Source: JAADHX01 sp964569385 (GTDB taxonomy: Bacteria; Actinomycetota; Acidimicrobiia; Acidimicrobiales; Poriferisodalaceae). From it: a stretch of 64,000 nucleotides of DNA. The position numbers and the translations under genes were made by a program. Below the pieces are notes generated by a model. It worked only from the letters and a program-made list of their open reading frames with translations, did no database searches and was not told the DNA's origin. This document shows positions 1-8,229 of this stretch, piece by piece. Location of the stretch: the NCBI GenBank assembly GCA_964569385.1, contig CAZMUM010000022.1, positions 1 through 64,000 of the forward strand, written 5' to 3'. Position 1 is the first letter of the stretch. The number at the start of each line of letters is the position of its first letter.

Positions 1-100
1 ACGGCTGCCCCTGCGCCTGCAAATGCACCCACCGAAGAACATAAACCAGCACTCGCCCCTGAATTATGGGCCAGGGACTGCCGCAACTAGTGTTGGTTGG

Positions 101-1348
101 ATGGATCCAACTTACCCAGCTGAGTCGGGCGCGTTTAGAGAGAAGATTCAAGCGTTTCTGTCAGAGCATCTGCCTTCCAACTGGCGCGGAATTGGCGCGC
201 TCGACAACGCGGCGGCCGAAAAATTCACTACCGAGTGGCGAGCAACGCTGTCGGAGAACAACCTCCTAGGTCTGTCGTGGCCGACCAAGTACGGCGGCCC
301 AGGACTCTCAGAACTCGAGCAGGTCATCGTGGCCGAGGAGTTCCAGAAGGCTGGTGTGCCAACAGGTGGCCCCAACGATGTCTTTGGCATCGGCATGGTC
401 GGCAACACCATCGCCCACCTGGGCACCGAGGACCAGAAGAACTACTTCCTGCCCCGAATTCTCAGCGGCGAAGACACATGGTGCCAGGGCTACAGCGAAC
501 CCGACGCCGGTTCCGACCTAGCCAACCTCGGCTGCAAGGCCGTACTCGATGGCGACGAGTGGGTCATCAACGGTCAGAAAATTTGGACATCGGCTGGTCA
601 TCTAGCCGACTGGATCTTCGTGCTGGCTCGCACCGACCCCGACGCACCTAAGCACCGCGGCGTCACCTTCCTGTTGGTGCCGATGAACCAACCTGGCGTC
701 GAGGTTCGTCCCATTCGGATGATCTCGGGCGAGTCAGAATTCAACGAGGTCTTCTTCTCCGACGCTCGTTGTGCCAAAGAGAATGTTGTCGGCGAAGTGA
801 ACGGCGGCTGGATGGTCGCCATGACCCTGCTTGGCTACGAACGAGGCGAAGCCGCGGCCACGTTGCCCGTCACATTTGGGGCTGAGTTCGCTCGGCTAGC
901 CGAGCTCGCCAAGACAACAGGCGCCAACCAAGATGCGGCCACGCGCCAGCGGCTTGCGTGGGCGTACAGCAAAGTCGAAATCATGCGGTACCTGGGTATG
1001 CGCACCCTTACCAAGTTCCTGGCCGGCGAGGCTCCAGGCCCCGATTCTGCAATAACGAAGCTCAACTGGTCTGAGTACCACAAGGTGGTTACCGAGCTCG
1101 CAGTCGACATCATCGGTGCCCACGCGATGGTGCCTGAAGGCGAGCCGCCCAAATCTGCCTTTCAGGCCGACGCGGCTGGTACACCTGCCAACAACTATCG
1201 ATCCTGGACCGACACATTCCTCAACGCGCGCGCCGGCACGATTTATGCGGGCACGTCGCAGGTGCAACGAAACATCATCGGAGAGAAACTCCTTGGCCTG
1301 CCCAAGGAACCACGCTCGGACTCCGGTCCTTGGTCCGATAGAGGTTGA
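101..1348 (+). CDS. Acyl-CoA dehydrogenase family protein
   Basis: Flavoprotein of the acyl-CoA dehydrogenase family, expected to oxidise an acyl-CoA to the 2-enoyl-CoA with FAD. The family signature WCQGYSEPDAGSDL lies in the first half and the C-terminal IYAGTSQVQRNIIG motif near the end. At the position of the usual medium-chain catalytic Glu (YEGT) the sequence has Ala (YAGT). In the long-chain and isovaleryl branches the base instead comes from an upstream helix, and a Glu is present in GYERG, so it is probably active. The ATG at 101 (415 aa, MDPTYPAE) fits family N-termini. The frame is open to the window edge, with another ATG at 23. The substrate cannot be told. It overlaps the next gene by a TTGA. 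Confidence 0.88.
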   Translation: MDPTYPAESGAFREKIQAFLSEHLPSNWRGIGALDNAAAEKFTTEWRATLSENNLLGLSWPTKYGGPGLSELEQVIVAEEFQKAGVPTGGPNDVFGIGMVGNTIAHLGTEDQKNYFLPRILSGEDTWCQGYSEPDAGSDLANLGCKAVLDGDEWVINGQKIWTSAGHLADWIFVLARTDPDAPKHRGVTFLLVPMNQPGVEVRPIRMISGESEFNEVFFSDARCAKENVVGEVNGGWMVAMTLLGYERGEAAATLPVTFGAEFARLAELAKTTGANQDAATRQRLAWAYSKVEIMRYLGMRTLTKFLAGEAPGPDSAITKLNWSEYHKVVTELAVDIIGAHAMVPEGEPPKSAFQADAAGTPANNYRSWTDTFLNARAGTIYAGTSQVQRNIIGEKLLGLPKEPRSDSGPWSDRG

Positions 1349-1620
1349 CTACATCGCGGCTAACCATCCGGCAGTTACTGCCGATTGCCGTGGCGGTAGT
1401 GAAGCGGCCGCGGTTGTGGTCGACCGCATGGCGTCAAACGTTCCGCATGGCGCCATCGCGGTGGTGGGCTACAGCTCCGTTCCTTCCGCTTCCGGCCGCG
1501 GACTACGCCTCGTTTCGATCGACCACCATGTATGGAGGCGAAGGGCCTGCACCGCCTGAACCAGCTGATGTCATCGTGTGGCTCGAGTGGTGTCATCGTT
1601 GGCCAGATCTGTCGGCCTGA
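1345..1620 (+). CDS. Small conserved-looking protein of unknown function (91 aa)
   Basis: A 91-residue protein starting at a TTG that overlaps the dehydrogenase stop, and ending three bases before the lipoate-ligase-like gene. It is basic and Trp-rich in the first half (LRQLLPIAVAVVKRP, RWWATAPFLPLP) and acidic near the C-terminus (PADVIVWLEWCHRW). Gapless placement between two real genes and normal-looking composition support coding. I recall similar short proteins beside lipoate ligase-like genes in Acidimicrobiia, but no domain name or function can be assigned. There is no signal peptide or clear membrane helix. Confidence 0.6.
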   Translation: MTTSRLTIRQLLPIAVAVVKRPRLWSTAWRQTFRMAPSRWWATAPFLPLPAADYASFRSTTMYGGEGPAPPEPADVIVWLEWCHRWPDLSA

Positions 1621-1623
1621 GCA

Positions 1624-2340
1624 ATGGCCGCGACTGGCCACGGCGCGGCTATCTCGACCGAGCAGCCTGGTGGGTTTGCCTCGGCTAACGGCCTCGACGT
1701 TGTGATTCAACGTGGGAGTGCCTCGGAGCTTCACGAGCGGCCCCTCGTATCTGATCGAGCTGTTCTGGAGCTCATCGAGGTCGACGGTCCGGCGATAGTG
1801 CTCGGCTCGGCCCAGCGTTCGGTGCTCGTGCACGACCGAGCCGAAGCCGAAGTGGTACACCGGCGCGGCGGCGGGGGAGCGGTGTGGGTCGGACCAACCG
1901 ATGGTGTGTGGTTCGACATCACCATTCCTCGCGACGATAAACGTTGGGTCGCCGACGTTGGTGTTGCGTTCGGTTGGTTAGGTGATGCGCTCGAGTTGTG
2001 GCTCCGGCCCTGGCTCATCGAGGTGCAAGCTGTGGCAACCGTGCACCGAGGTGGTCTACGAGCCGGTCCCTATAGCGACTTGATCTGTTTCGCGGGTGCT
2101 GGGCCAGGGGAGCTGTTTGTCGACGACCGCAAGCTGGTCGGAATCTCTCAACGCCGAACCCGCGAGGCCGCACGATTTATGTGTTGGATGCCGACGGTAT
2201 GGTCTGCAACCCAGCTGGTTGAGGCACTCCTAGACCGCACCCAAATCGCTGAAGCGATGTTGGCCGTTGGCGAGGCCGGAGTCGGTTTGTTCGATCTCGG
2301 AATCGACGCCGCCGCGGTCAAACGCGACCTCATCAGGTAG
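1624..2340 (+). CDS. Lipoate-protein ligase A / biotin-ligase fold family protein
   Basis: Member of the LplA/LipB/BirA acyltransferase fold (238 aa). The diagnostic substrate-loop motif RRGGGGAVWVG sits near residue 80, preceded by PAIVLGSAQ, the strand seen in lipoate ligases. A second conserved stretch, LVGISQRRTREAARF, near residue 170 carries the Lys/Arg region that contacts the adenylate; the usual GTAQ-type segment reads VGISQRR here. It probably transfers lipoate or octanoate to E2/GcvH domains, but the exact donor is not decidable from sequence. It is the last gene of the short operon before the mraZ promoter region. Confidence 0.72.
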   Translation: MAATGHGAAISTEQPGGFASANGLDVVIQRGSASELHERPLVSDRAVLELIEVDGPAIVLGSAQRSVLVHDRAEAEVVHRRGGGGAVWVGPTDGVWFDITIPRDDKRWVADVGVAFGWLGDALELWLRPWLIEVQAVATVHRGGLRAGPYSDLICFAGAGPGELFVDDRKLVGISQRRTREAARFMCWMPTVWSATQLVEALLDRTQIAEAMLAVGEAGVGLFDLGIDAAAVKRDLIR

Positions 2341-2491
2341 CCGCTGCGCGGCATTGGCTGGGGATCCGTCTCAAAAGCGAGGAATCGCGAGATTTTTCTT
2401 AGATTTTCAGGCCGATTCCGGCACCGATCCTACGGCCGAACGACCGTTCGCAGCCTGTGGTTGGTGCCCAACGTTTTGGCCGCTTAGAGTG

Positions 2492-2513
2492 GTAATTACA
2501 TCGATGTAGTTAC
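2492..2513. promoter_or_regulatory. 22-bp near-perfect palindrome, candidate operator
   Basis: The half-sites GTAATTACATC and GATGTAGTTAC are inverted copies with one mismatched pair. The site lies about 215 bp upstream of mraZ and 150 bp after the preceding gene, so it could serve an operator for the dcw promoter. The binding protein is unknown. Confidence 0.5.
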
Positions 2514-2595
2514 AAGAATGTTGCCCTGCGTGGCCAGTGGAACGGCTGCATTTGGCCATTTGTGTCGTTGCGTCGCCCTGAATCCGACGCCTATC

Positions 2596-2621
2596 TTGGC
2601 GAGTTGTGGAGGGAAGTGGAG
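2596..2621 (+). promoter_or_regulatory. Putative MraZ operator: three direct repeats at 10-bp spacing
   Basis: Three hexamers, TTGGCG (2596), GTGGAG (2606) and GTGGAG (2616), begin exactly 10 bp apart, giving TGGNG-N5 phasing. MraZ of E. coli is known to bind TGGGN repeats separated by 5 bp upstream of its own operon. Position about 110 bp before mraZ and identical helical phasing support autoregulation of the dcw operon. Binding itself is inferred. Confidence 0.65.
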
Positions 2622-2639
2622 CACTAGGGAGTGCTCCAC
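2616..2639. repeat. Perfect 10-bp inverted repeat with 4-nt loop
   Basis: GTGGAGCACT and AGTGCTCCAC are exact inverted copies around AGGG. The left arm contains the third MraZ-like box, so the same DNA could be a protein site, or an RNA hairpin in the mraZ leader if transcription starts upstream. There is no T-run, so it is not a classical terminator. Confidence 0.7.
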
Positions 2640-2726
2640 CCAACTTCGCCACTTTCGTGGCTACAGCTAAACCAGCCACACGCCATATCTAAGACGGCCT
2701 CAACTAGCTACTAAGGAATACCAGAC

Positions 2727-3182
2727 GTGTTTCTAGGAACCTTCGAGCATTCGCTCGATGAGAAGGGACGACTCATCTTGCCGTCCGCGTTCCGCGAGCA
2801 GTTTCGGGCTGGCGCCTTCCTCACCGAATCGCTCGACGGATGCCTGTCGTTGATGACCGAATCGATCTTCAAAGATCAAGTCGCTGAGAAGCAGCAGCTG
2901 GCCAAAGCCGGTCGGATCGCTCGGAACCAACTCCGAGCCTTTGCCGCTGGATCCACACGCGTCACGCCAGACAAGCAGGGCCGTATCCCGGTTTCGCTCG
3001 ATCAGCGCGACTTTGCCGGTATATCGAAGGCCTGCGTGATCAACGGCGCAATAACTCATCTCGAAGTCTGGTCCCACGATCGCTGGGCCGAACTCGGGGG
3101 AGAGGGCCGCGAAGCTCTCATTGCCGGTGACGACACCGACATCCACCTTCGACTTCTTCTTGGTCAGGAAAAGAAGACATGA
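2727..3182 (+). CDS. mraZ: Transcriptional regulator MraZ
   Basis: First gene of the division/cell-wall cluster. MraZ is a ring-forming DNA-binding repressor of its own operon, built from two SpoVT/AbrB-like domains. The first repeat shows FLGTFEHSLDEKGRLILPSAF at the N-terminus, the second DKQGRIPVSLDQRDFAGI around residues 85-105, and the trailing LEVWSHDRWAE is typical. Length 151 aa matches the family (about 140-150). The GTG start has an AAGGA site nine bases upstream. The stop overlaps rsmH as ATGA. Direct repeats upstream at 2596-2621 look like its own binding boxes. Confidence 0.95.
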   Translation: MFLGTFEHSLDEKGRLILPSAFREQFRAGAFLTESLDGCLSLMTESIFKDQVAEKQQLAKAGRIARNQLRAFAAGSTRVTPDKQGRIPVSLDQRDFAGISKACVINGAITHLEVWSHDRWAELGGEGREALIAGDDTDIHLRLLLGQEKKT

Positions 3183-4339
3183 CCGCGGTGCTGATTCAGC
3201 CAAGCCCAGTTCTCTCTCTGCACGGTCGCGCGGCCGTGCTGTCTTCCGGCGAGCAAGGATCCAAAATGCTCCGCCCGGTCCCGTCTAGCACCATTCGGCA
3301 TCCGCCGGATGGTCAACTCGCCGGAAGACAGCACGACCGCGACGGCCTCGCAGAAGAGCCAGCCAAAGAAGAGCCAGCCGCCCCAGACTCAGCTTCACGC
3401 TCGGACGAGTTTCACCACGTACCAGTGATGCGCGACGAGGTCGTCGACCTTCTGGTTGCCGGCGCTTCTGGTCGAGAGCGGCCTCTGTTTCTCGATGCCA
3501 CCCTTGGGGCCGGAGGCCACGCCGCGACCCTGTTGGAGCGGTGCCCACAAGCTCAAGTCGTTGGTCTCGATCGCGACGCGACCGCTCTCGTCGCGGCAGA
3601 GCGACGACTAGCCAGATACTCCGATCGCCTTACGACCCATCACCTCAGATTCGATCAACTCGCCGAGGTTGTGGACACGGGCAGCCTTGCTGGCGTTCTG
3701 TTCGACCTTGGCGTGAGCTCGCCACAAATTGATCGTGCTGGCCGTGGTTTTTCGTTTCGTCAGACTGGCCCGCTCGACATGCGGATGAATGCCGACGATG
3801 CACTATCGGCCGATGAGATAGTGAACAACTGGGACGAAGCTGATCTGGCGCGCGTCATCTGGCGCCATGGTGACGAAAAACAGGCTCGTCGAATCGCTTC
3901 CGCCATCGTCAAATCCAGGCCAGTCCTCGACACGACGAGCCTCAGCGAGATCGTTGCCGACGCGCTGCCAGCGGCCGTACGACGCAAGACCCGCCAACCT
4001 TCGGCTAAGACCTTTCAGGCGCTCCGGATTGAAGTCAACTCCGAACTCGACGTGATTGAGCCTGCTCTTCTGGCCGCTATCGACAGCCTGGACATCGGGG
4101 GTCGATTGGTAGTGCTTGCGTATCACTCCGGTGAGGATCGGATCGTCAAGAGCGTAATGAAAGACGAATCTCGGGTGGTTAGCGGGCGGCGAGATCTGCC
4201 TCCTCCTCCAGACGCCAAGGTTCGTATGCGGCTGGTCTTTAACGGGGCCCATAAGCCGTTGACCGAAGAGATCGAAGCCAATTCGCGGGCCCGAAGTGCG
4301 CGGCTTCGAGCCGCCGAACGGATCGAAGGCCCCAAGTGA
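3179..4339 (+). CDS. rsmH: 16S rRNA (cytosine(1402)-N(4))-methyltransferase RsmH
   Basis: SAM-dependent methyltransferase that modifies C1402 of 16S rRNA with N4-methyl. Motifs: FHHVPVMRDEVVDLL (near residue 77), DATLGAGGHA (SAM site), GVLFDLGVSSPQID and GRGFSFRQTGPLDMRMN, then KTFQALRIEVNSEL and AYHSGEDRIVK. The product is 386 aa against about 310 for the family. The surplus is a low-complexity N-terminal extension of about 75 residues that carries an 18-bp inverted repeat in its DNA. The ATG overlapping the mraZ stop is the natural coupled start. A start inside the extension (ATG at 3266) cannot be excluded. Confidence 0.93.
   Translation: MTAVLIQPSPVLSLHGRAAVLSSGEQGSKMLRPVPSSTIRHPPDGQLAGRQHDRDGLAEEPAKEEPAAPDSASRSDEFHHVPVMRDEVVDLLVAGASGRERPLFLDATLGAGGHAATLLERCPQAQVVGLDRDATALVAAERRLARYSDRLTTHHLRFDQLAEVVDTGSLAGVLFDLGVSSPQIDRAGRGFSFRQTGPLDMRMNADDALSADEIVNNWDEADLARVIWRHGDEKQARRIASAIVKSRPVLDTTSLSEIVADALPAAVRRKTRQPSAKTFQALRIEVNSELDVIEPALLAAIDSLDIGGRLVVLAYHSGEDRIVKSVMKDESRVVSGRRDLPPPPDAKVRMRLVFNGAHKPLTEEIEANSRARSARLRAAERIEGPK
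3236..3334. repeat. 18-bp perfect inverted repeat in the 5' extension of rsmH
   Basis: The arm at 3236-3253 (GTGCTGTCTTCCGGCGAG) is repeated inverted at 3317-3334, separated by 63 bp. Partial pairing (GTCGCG with CGCGAC) continues outside the arms, and a smaller hairpin CATCCGCCGGATG lies at 3299-3311 in the loop. It falls within the region coding the non-conserved N-terminal extension, so it may be an inserted element or a structured mRNA segment. Confidence 0.75.
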
Positions 4340-4839
4340 TTGCCACCCAACCACAAGCCAGCCAACAACCATCCCGCTCTCATCGGTCGGTTCGGCCCGA
4401 AGCTCGCGGTGACTATAGGCCTGCGACCCGTCCATCGAACGCTGGGCCGCCTCGCCTTCACGTGGTTCCGCCGGCGAGACCCCACCGGGTACCGCTTGTC
4501 ATTGGCCTCGTAGTCGTTTCTGTGCTCACTGTCGCCTTCGGGTTCGCTGTCTTCCACAGCCAGATGGCAGCGACTCAGTACAAAATCGAGACGGTCGAGC
4601 GCGAGCTAAGACTCGAGAACGAAAGGCTTGCGGACCTCCAAATTCAAGTGCAGGAATACAACTCCCCGGCCGTGATCGAGCGGTTAGCGCGCGGTGTTAT
4701 CGGGCTCGTGGATCCAGCAACACCGATCGACCTCGTCGTTCCCGATGAGGTACTGGCCGCCGTTGCCAGAACTGCCGTCGAGACCGACGAGAGTACGGGG
4801 TCGGCGAATCCGCAGCTAGCAATGGTAGGAGGCCGGTGA
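4336..4839 (+). CDS. ftsL: FtsL-like septum formation protein
   Basis: Small bitopic division protein (167 aa). It has a basic, Pro-rich cytoplasmic tail of about 55 residues, one membrane segment (LVIGLVVVSVLTVAFGFAVF, about residues 55-75), then a heptad-rich stretch (QYKIETVERELRLENERLADLQ) typical of the FtsL/DivIC coiled coil. FtsL partners FtsQ and FtsB and activates the FtsW-FtsI synthase. Identification rests on topology and on position between rsmH and ftsI, because the family has little sequence conservation. It starts at a GTG overlapping the rsmH stop and ends overlapping ftsI, both as GTGA. Confidence 0.85.
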   Translation: MIATQPQASQQPSRSHRSVRPEARGDYRPATRPSNAGPPRLHVVPPARPHRVPLVIGLVVVSVLTVAFGFAVFHSQMAATQYKIETVERELRLENERLADLQIQVQEYNSPAVIERLARGVIGLVDPATPIDLVVPDEVLAAVARTAVETDESTGSANPQLAMVGGR

Positions 4840-6776
4840 CCTCGAGTCGCACCCGACCCGTTCGAAACTCGGACCTCGATCGGCGCATCCTTCACCGACC
4901 AGTAGCCAGAAGTGGTGTCGAGCCGACTAAAGGCTCGCTTCGTTTGGATGGGACGTCGTCGACGTTGGGCGCCTCAGGATCCCGACGAACAGCGCCGACC
5001 TCGGTAGCTAGGCCAACAGCTAGGCCGGCCGCGGCCAGACGTGGGCGTCCTCAGCGCCGCATTCTGGTTGTAATGTTGACGATCGTTTTGGCTGTCGGTG
5101 TGGTGGCCTGGCGACTGGTCAACATTCAGATCATCGATACGGCCACATACACCGAATGGGGCAACCCGCAGCGTTCGGCCCTGGTCGAGCTGGAAGCTGG
5201 CCGAGGTTCGATTCTCGACCGAAACCTCAACGCGTTGGCAGTCTCAGACAACCGGCCGACGATCTGGATCGACCCAGCGCTAGTCGATGATCCGTTGGCG
5301 ACCGCCACCGCTCTAGCGACGGTCATGGACGTCGATGCACAAGAACTGGCACAACGAATCGCTTCTGGCGGACGCTTTCTATACGTCGAGCGCCAAGTCG
5401 AACCCAGTCTCGGCAGCGCAGTGCTTGAGCTTGGTCTCGGTGGTGTGGTTGTACGCCAGGAACCATCGCGCCTGCTGCCGAACGGCGCCGACTTTGCCTC
5501 GGGGCTTATCGGGCGGGTCGATATTGATCAAATTGCTCTGACTGGTCTCGAGCTTCAGTACGACGATCTCCTGCGTGGCGTGGCCGGATTTGAATCGTAC
5601 GAGCGCGGTCGGGACGGAACGTTGTTGCCAAGCGGCAACCGTGAGTTTCAGGCGGCCACCAGTGGCGAAGACCTGGTTCTCACGATTCACCGCGAGACAC
5701 AGTTTCTCGCTGAACAGATTCTGATCGATCAGGTCGAGGCCACCGAATCGCGTGGCGGGGTTGCGGTGATTCTGCGTGCTGGCACCGGAGAAGTATTGGC
5801 CTCGGCTGGAGTCAAGCGCGACCCCGAAACAGGAATCGCGAGCCCTGCTCCGTACAACATGGCCTATCTCGATGTGTACGAGCCTGGATCGGTAAACAAG
5901 GTCTTTACCGTTTCGGCGGCGCTCGAAGCCGGGTTGGTCAGGCCAGATACCGAGTTCGATGTGCCTTGGTTGTACGACTATTCAGACAAGACATTCGTCG
6001 AGCCCTTCAGCACCGGCACTGGCCTAATGACGGTGCAAGACATCGTCTCTCGGTCGTCCAATATTGGAACGATCAAGATTGCCGAGCTCGTTGGGGCCGA
6101 GCGGCTTCGCGACCACCTCGATGCCCTCGGTTTCGGTCGGTTTACCGCTTCCGACGGCGCCCGGAGTGTTCCTGACGAATCTGCGGGAATGATCCCCGAC
6201 GAGTTCTTCGGGACCGAGTTGGCAACTATTGCCTTTGGTCAGGGTGTCGCCCTAACCCCGGTTCAGGTAGCTGCGGCCTACAACACAATCGCCAACCAAG
6301 GACGTTATGTGGCCCCGACGCTCGTGCGCGGAACGGTCGACCAAGAGGGCGAACTACACACGTGGCCAACGGCTCCTGGCCGCCAGGTCATGTCCGAAGA
6401 AACAGCCGCCAAGCTCACGGTAATGCTTGAGGCCGTCGTCGTTGACGGAACGGGTGTGTTGGCTTCGGTTGACGGTTATCGCGTTGCCGGCAAGACCGGA
6501 ACAGCGCAAAAGCCCGTAGCGGGTGGATATTCAGCGACCGATTACATGAGTACGTTCGTCGGTTTCGTACCAGCCGGTAGGCCCGAGCTGACGATTCTGG
6601 TGGTGCTCGATACTGAGTCGCCGCGGCACCTCGCCGGCAACGTCGCCGCACCGCTGTTCTCCCAACTCGCCGACTACGTTCTTCAGACGCTTCGGGTTCC
6701 GCCGAGTCGTCCAACAGAAGTCCTCCCTCAGTCTGACCAAGATGGTCAGACTGCTAACCCGTCAGCGGACGGTTGA
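4836..6776 (+). CDS. ftsI: Peptidoglycan D,D-transpeptidase FtsI (PBP3-type)
   Basis: Class B penicillin-binding protein that cross-links septal peptidoglycan. A basic cytoplasmic tail of about 80 residues precedes one membrane anchor (ILVVMLTIVLAVGVVAWRLV). The PBP dimer domain begins near EAGRGSILDRNLNALAVS. The transpeptidase motifs are present in order: SVNK within YEPGSVNKVFT (active Ser), SSN within SRSSNIGT, and KTGT within VAGKTGTAQKP. At 646 aa it has family length, and no PASTA repeats are seen. It is translationally coupled to ftsL through GTGA and followed one base later by murE. Confidence 0.95.
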   Translation: MTSSRTRPVRNSDLDRRILHRPVARSGVEPTKGSLRLDGTSSTLGASGSRRTAPTSVARPTARPAAARRGRPQRRILVVMLTIVLAVGVVAWRLVNIQIIDTATYTEWGNPQRSALVELEAGRGSILDRNLNALAVSDNRPTIWIDPALVDDPLATATALATVMDVDAQELAQRIASGGRFLYVERQVEPSLGSAVLELGLGGVVVRQEPSRLLPNGADFASGLIGRVDIDQIALTGLELQYDDLLRGVAGFESYERGRDGTLLPSGNREFQAATSGEDLVLTIHRETQFLAEQILIDQVEATESRGGVAVILRAGTGEVLASAGVKRDPETGIASPAPYNMAYLDVYEPGSVNKVFTVSAALEAGLVRPDTEFDVPWLYDYSDKTFVEPFSTGTGLMTVQDIVSRSSNIGTIKIAELVGAERLRDHLDALGFGRFTASDGARSVPDESAGMIPDEFFGTELATIAFGQGVALTPVQVAAAYNTIANQGRYVAPTLVRGTVDQEGELHTWPTAPGRQVMSEETAAKLTVMLEAVVVDGTGVLASVDGYRVAGKTGTAQKPVAGGYSATDYMSTFVGFVPAGRPELTILVVLDTESPRHLAGNVAAPLFSQLADYVLQTLRVPPSRPTEVLPQSDQDGQTANPSADG

Positions 6777-6777
6777 G

Positions 6778-8229
6778 ATGAGGCTCGGCGACGTTGTTCG
6801 GAACGCTGACCTTGAACCGATCGATCCGATTCCTGATCATCACCGCCAGATCGAGATCATCGACGTAACTCACGACTCGCGCCTGGTCTCTCCAGGTGCG
6901 CTGTTTGCCGCGGTGGTTGGGGCCACCCATGACGGGCACGATCACGCTCCAGCGGCAGTCGGAAACGGTGCCAGTGCGCTGCTAGTTGAACAACCGCTTG
7001 GCCTCGGCGTGCCAAACGTGGTCGTTTCCGATGTTCGACGCGACATGGGTAGGGCCGCGGCGGCTGTGTGGGGCCGACCCGATGCCGCCATGACAACCGT
7101 TGGTGTGACCGGAACCGCCGGAAAAACCACCACGACCTATCTCATTGCCGGCGTCATGCGCGCGGCCGGACACAATCCAGAAGTTGTCGGCACGATCGGT
7201 AACGAACTTACGACGCCAGAATCGACCGACCTACATCGCTCGCTGGCCCATGCCTTGGCTGCTGGTCGCGATGCCGTCGCCATGGAAGTGTCGTCGCACG
7301 CACTAACGCTTCACCGGGTCGAACCCGTGACCTTCGACATCGCGGTATTCACCAACCTCGGAACCGATCACCTCGACTTCCACTCCGATCTCGACGACTA
7401 CTACCAAGCCAAACGCCGACTCTTCGGCCTAGACAGGGCGATGAGGGGCCTAGTCTGTTCGGACGACGAAGCCGGTCGTCGTCTCCTCAACGACCCCGAC
7501 CCGACCCTCGTCGAGCGTAGGCCTTACTCAATTGCTGAGGCTGAGGATCTGCAACTCAGTCCAACACGTTCGCGATTCACGTGGCGGGGGTACCAGATTG
7601 ACTTGCATATTCCGGGTCGATTCAACGTCGCCAACGCCATCGCCGCTCTGCATGTGGCTGATCAACTCGGGTATGACATCGCGGACGCTGCGGCCGGTCT
7701 GGCGTCAGTCGAACGGATTAAGGGACGATTCGAGGCCGTGAATGTCGACGGTGCGGAGGTCGCCGTTGTTGTCGACTATTCACACAAACCCGATGCCTTG
7801 ATCGCAATGTTGGCGGCTGCTCGTGAGCTCGGGCGTGGTCGGTTGATCGTTGTCTTCGGTGCAGGAGGCGATCGTGACCGGGTGAAGCGCCCGCAGATGG
7901 GGCGGGCCGCTGTTCGCGGCGCAGATCGTGTCATCATCACTTCGGACAATCCTCGTCATGAGGATCCCGGGGCCATCATCGAAGACATTCTGCGCGGCTG
8001 TGAAGACGACGGATCAGTCACCGTGGAGCCAGATCGCGCCAGCGCAATAGCGTTAGCGATTGCCCAAGCCGCTCCGGGAGATCTTGTCGTCATCGCTGGC
8101 AAAGGACACGAAACGACCCAAACCGTCGGCGATCAGAAGTTCCCGTTCGACGATGTTGCGCATGCGCACCGCGCGTTGGAACGACGGGCAGCCACCGGCC
8201 AAGGTCGGCCCCAGGTCGGTAACGAGTGA
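6778..8229 (+). CDS. murE: UDP-MurNAc-tripeptide synthetase MurE (meso-DAP type)
   Basis: Cytoplasmic ATP-dependent Mur ligase adding the third amino acid to UDP-MurNAc-L-Ala-D-Glu. P-loop GVTGTAGKTTTTY near residue 115, the metal/ligand segment MEVSSHALTLHRV, the carbamylated-Lys region YYQAKRRLFG, and the specificity motif DNPRHEDP near residue 400. DNPR is the known signature for meso-diaminopimelate (DDPN-like motifs take lysine), so the wall is inferred to be mDAP type. The ATG at 6778 follows the ftsI stop by one base (483 aa); a start at 6742 would overlap ftsI by 35 bp. It is followed directly by mraY, with no murF between. Confidence 0.94.
   Translation: MRLGDVVRNADLEPIDPIPDHHRQIEIIDVTHDSRLVSPGALFAAVVGATHDGHDHAPAAVGNGASALLVEQPLGLGVPNVVVSDVRRDMGRAAAAVWGRPDAAMTTVGVTGTAGKTTTTYLIAGVMRAAGHNPEVVGTIGNELTTPESTDLHRSLAHALAAGRDAVAMEVSSHALTLHRVEPVTFDIAVFTNLGTDHLDFHSDLDDYYQAKRRLFGLDRAMRGLVCSDDEAGRRLLNDPDPTLVERRPYSIAEAEDLQLSPTRSRFTWRGYQIDLHIPGRFNVANAIAALHVADQLGYDIADAAAGLASVERIKGRFEAVNVDGAEVAVVVDYSHKPDALIAMLAAARELGRGRLIVVFGAGGDRDRVKRPQMGRAAVRGADRVIITSDNPRHEDPGAIIEDILRGCEDDGSVTVEPDRASAIALAIAQAAPGDLVVIAGKGHETTQTVGDQKFPFDDVAHAHRALERRAATGQGRPQVGNE

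Larger units (their letters stand above)
2341..2726. promoter_or_regulatory. 386-bp regulatory gap upstream of the dcw cluster
   Basis: No convincing gene lies between the lipoate-ligase-like stop and mraZ. The gap holds a 22-bp palindrome (2492-2513), a set of 10-bp-spaced TGGNG repeats (2596-2621) and an inverted repeat (2616-2639). The mraZ ribosome site AAGGA is at 2713-2717, nine bases before the GTG start. The gap is unusual in an otherwise gapless region and presumably carries the main dcw promoter. I could not settle on -35 and -10 boxes. Confidence 0.7.

Noticed and set aside
3541..3732. Small frame within rsmH
   Set aside because: Internal to a conserved gene in another frame.
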